From the NCBI GenBank assembly GCA_037833965.1, contig AP031356.1, forward strand, positions 18,312,501 through 18,376,500: DNA of 64,000 nt, read 5' to 3'. The DNA is from Marchantia polymorpha subsp. ruderalis. Lineage: Eukaryota; Streptophyta; Marchantiopsida; Marchantiales; Marchantiaceae. The notes under the pieces are model-generated. The model saw only the letters and a program-made list of their open reading frames with translations. It was not told the origin of the DNA and ran no database searches. This document shows, one piece after another, positions 60,973 to 64,000 of the stretch (its first letter is position 1; each line of letters opens with the position of its first letter). A program made the translations under genes and the position numbers.

Positions 60973-62881
60973 ATGCTCCATGAGCTCATCGTCGCACACG
61001 ATGCCAATCGATCGAAAGGCACTGCAAGCCAATGCACCAAAGTTTGAAGCCTTGTGGTATTCCCTTATGTTGATTTATTCCCATCTTGAAAGATGATCTT
61101 CTATTTCAATGGGCTTTAAAACACGAAGCATCAAAGTCTCATAGCATTTTGATTTATTTGTTGTTCTTAACCGTTCGATATAACCGTTCTATATTGACAT
61201 TTGACATATTTATTGATCATAAATATCGATCATATGTTGACACACTATCGATGAAAGTGACAAATGGTGTGAATCAATGATCACATTCATATGCTCATAA
61301 AAAAAGCCCTTATCATAACTCTACCATACATATGAAAATATGCACAACATCTAATTTTTCTTGCATCGAGCAATAGTGATAGTCCAATCACCTTGGATCA
61401 TTCAATGAAAGTATTCTCCAAAATTAAGCTAGTCAATATATCTCCCAAAACATGAATTTTATAACTTATCTCAAATCCATAGTTCTATGTGGAGTGAGGA
61501 CTTGCACTCTAAACAACCAGATACATAACGACAAAAGACTTGTGGATAGAAAAAAATCGATATTTATCTAAAATAATTTTGGATTAATCAAAGAACCTTA
61601 CAAACCTTGAAATCTACAATGGTTTGATCAATTGTATTAGACTACTAGTACCTAAGAGTGTAATGAGTGCAGTAACAAATAGCTCATGATTCCAGGAATT
61701 CATTATCATCGTGTCCATCTGCAATATCAAAACCAGACTCGTAGTCAACATCCAATAAATCGTTGTCATTTGGTAGATTGACAACGTCTCGGGTAAATTA
61801 TATTTCCATTTCATTTCCATATATTTCTATTTCAATAATTTTTTACACTCAAAACCACACTAGTAACGGATCTCGTTTGCTATTAAATTGAAGACTGCAA
61901 CAGCGCAGCAGCCAAGTACTTTAAAACCCGAATTCATGCCAATAAATAATTATGGGTTCTATAGAAAAACATTTTTTAACCTGATTGCAAAATCCTGATG
62001 GTGCCAGCCATGCTTGTAATCCCATCTCACTCCACTTTTGATGCACTTTGATTCCAAACCGTTAATTAGAAACCAATGGATCATTCTAAATAGATCTCTT
62101 AAAGATGCTGCCAATTACAGAGAACTCCGTGATTTTTCCATTATTTTGTCTTCCTTGACTATCTGGATGCCTGTTGTTGTTGTTGTTTTGCACGGAAATG
62201 ACCGGAAGGTCGGGTGGATGCTGGAGGTGAAACATCTGCAAACATCCTGGTAAGACAAAAATATAACCGCCGGCATCCGAGATCCATCAAGTTTACCGGT
62301 TATTTATGTGCGGCATTATCGACCTCTACTCGAGAAAAAGAGAAAGTCTACGTGGACACGATCGTCCGAACCACGTAGGCTAGGAGGTCTCTCCAGCTTA
62401 CTGCGGTTAATCTGGCTTCTCGGTTGAGTTTGAGCTGTGTCGGCTGTGGCAGCCAATGAGGAACAACCAATTGGCAGACCGACTGGATCCAGAGAGAGAG
62501 AGACAGAACTGTCTAAAAGTCCTTGTTTCCAGTTTATAGTCTGGACCGATGGATAACGCTGTGGGCACGCACTACGTCGGGGAGGGATGCGTCGTCACAG
62601 TTGGGAGAGAAGACGCAGTAGCAGCAGAGGACGAGCTCGAGCTTTCAGGACGCACAATTCCTGCCAAGGCCCTAGCACGCGAATGTCCTCTAGAGATTTG
62701 GAGCGCGGAATTTTTCACGGTCGGAAGGATCGATTGGTCGCAGACGCCGAAGAGCGTGAATGTTGGATTTATCCTGGTTGTGAATTTCAATTTTTGTGGG
62801 CAGGATTCGGAATGTCGGGATCAGAGATTATGGGATTCGGTTGAACTGAGCTGAAGCTGAAGCTGAGAAAGGTTTCCTTTG
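60973..62881. other. Intergenic, then promoter of the MIP3-like gene
   Basis: 60.97-62.2 kb is AT-rich without a gene. From about 62.25 kb the composition becomes balanced. A plus-strand frame at 62549-62854 (starts MDNAVGTHYVGEG) lies just upstream of the MIP3-like start and is most likely 5'UTR or an upstream open frame, with no recognisable domain. Confidence 0.4.
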
Positions 62882-63377
62882 ATGGGGCTCGATTTGATTC
62901 AGGAGTGTCAAAAATGCATCGGCCTTGTGAGATTCTTCGAAATTTCCCGTCTCGTGCTTCTGATTGCCGATAGTGTTTGCTGTCATTTGGATCAGAACGA
63001 TAAGGGAACTTTTTCTTTTCTTGTGTCTGGTGTAATTTGTGTGTATGATTTGATCCCGTAGTCTGTCGTTGGTACCTTCTTGCACATGGATTTGTGGCTG
63101 AATTATTTACTAGCATTTATCTAGGTCTGGCTGTTTACATTTTTGGCCGGGTTGGGAATTTTGACAATCAGTGAAGCACGTCGGTATTCAAGGTAGTGTT
63201 TGTATTATAATTGGGCGACATATTATGACTCAGGTCGCAGAAGATGCGGAAGATGGAATATTGTATATGGACGCCGGAGCTGGGGAGGCTTTCCATTTCA
63301 ATGGAGGGCTACCCTCGCTGCTTGAACTTGGTGCTCGAGCCATTTGTAGCCTGGAGAATGCGTCACCTCTTGATGCT
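62882..63377 (+). CDS. Sec1/Munc18-family protein, MIP3-like; first two coding exons
   Basis: Exon 1 (62882-62926) gives MGLDLIQECQKCIGL and ends at a GTGAGA donor in phase 0. Exon 2 (63234-63377) gives VAEDAEDGILYMDAGAGEAFHFNGG, then LPSLLELGARAICSLENASPLDA, ending at GTAGGT, also phase 0. This matches the N-terminus of Arabidopsis MIP3 (At2g42700; there IVYLDAG, LLELGARAVCSLENM, LDAV). MIP3 is a Sec1/Munc18 protein that joins MAG2, MIP1 and MIP2 in the ER tethering complex for Golgi-to-ER vesicles. The rest lies beyond the right edge. A TGACTGCAG acceptor at 63985-63993 could open exon 3 in the last seven bases. The short first exon was chosen because its length and phase reproduce the family's spacing to YxDAG. 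Confidence 0.85.
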
Positions 63378-64000
63378 GTAGGTCTCTTTTTATGAACCGA
63401 CTACCAAATGTGTGGATTTTACTGAATCCTGTATCCAGATTGTATTAAAGGTGTAGCAGTGTAGGTTCCAGTTCTATGAACATCTGTCCGATCCATTCCT
63501 CCGTGTCATGTATATGATTTTCAAGTCACATTAATGAAAAGTAAGAACCTGATTCGTCAAAATATCAAGATGACGAAGACACGATCTATCTATCGTTGGT
63601 CCAGTGGTTGTTCACGTTCAAATGGCATTGGTAATTTTCAGACATGACATTGCATTCCGTGTTCAAATACTCTTGTAACTCATGTATGCGGAAGTTTTTC
63701 CCACTGATTTAAATCGTTAAGTTGAAGACCTTGTAAGACATTGCGCACTTTGCCAGCATTAGCTCAGTTCCGACTATTTGCAGCTCTCATTCCTCCATGC
63801 TTAGTTATAAACCCATACTTTTTCTGCTCGTCTCCTATCTTGTCTGTGCCAGCTAGAATGCCAGGATAAAAGATGAGTTAAAATTCGTCGACTCTTTTAT
63901 AATGGATTTTTTCATAAAACGAGGGGAACCTCTTAAAACACCTCACCAGGTTGTTAATTGTAACTTTTGATCCTGTTCAACCTGTGACTGCAGGCTGTTT
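63378..64000 (+). other. Intron 2 of the MIP3-like gene
   Basis: This stretch begins with a GTAGGT donor and shows no coding piece of the Sec1 family. A plausible acceptor (GACTGCAG) ends at 63993, which would leave GCTGTTT as the first bases of the next exon. Nothing else was seen. Confidence 0.5.

Noticed and set aside
63590-63640. tRNA-like A-box (TGGTCCAGTGG) followed by GTTCAAAT
   Set aside because: The two boxes are only about 15 bases apart and no acceptor stem or anticodon arm can be drawn.

Overview
The window is nuclear DNA of a land plant. The evidence is a U2 snRNA, spliceosomal introns with GT-AG ends, a plastid lumen protein with a two-part targeting peptide, a fused plant-type 3-dehydroquinate dehydratase/shikimate dehydrogenase, and a MAG2-complex Sec1/Munc18 protein. 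GC-rich intronless genes, introns of a few hundred bases, and AT-rich islands with decayed DNA transposons suggest a bryophyte, perhaps a liverwort such as Marchantia. That placement is inference.

Layout. 1-1.5 kb: a possible gene tail, then a pogo-like terminal inverted repeat opening an AT-rich island. 2.3-3.2 kb: a U2 snRNA and a 5'-truncated U2 copy. 6.1-11.1 kb (minus): a ten-exon DEG/HtrA protease, rebuilt fully in phase. 11.8-16.1 kb: an AT-rich island with a degenerate FAR1-type DNA-binding fragment. 18.3-19.2 kb (plus): four-exon ribosomal protein uL14 (RPL23). 21.6-23.4 kb (minus): a four-exon thylakoid lumen protein. 25.1-26.5 kb (minus): an intronless SIS-domain protein resembling 6-phospho-3-hexuloisomerase. 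33.0-34.1 kb (plus): an intronless orphan protein. 34-49 kb: mostly gene-poor, with retroelement debris and a foldback repeat. 49.3-50.5 kb (minus): the MATH-domain exons of a BPM-like gene whose BTB exons I could not find. 55.1-56.7 kb (minus): an intronless DHQ dehydratase/shikimate dehydrogenase with no transit peptide and a quinate-type active-site change. 58.4-60.8 kb: a complete-ended Tc1/mariner-pogo element with TA target duplication, 20-bp inverted repeats and a broken transposase. 62.9 kb to the right edge (plus): the first exons of a MIP3-like Sec1/Munc18 gene.

The genes are typical independent plant genes (translation, plastid lumen, proteolysis, membrane traffic, shikimate metabolism), not an operon or a co-located pathway. 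I found no convincing new multi-gene system. The best leads are the shikimate-enzyme substitution with missing plastid targeting, the SIS isomerase, the MATH-without-BTB locus, the dated transposon with two tandem duplications in or beside it, and the 42-kb foldback.
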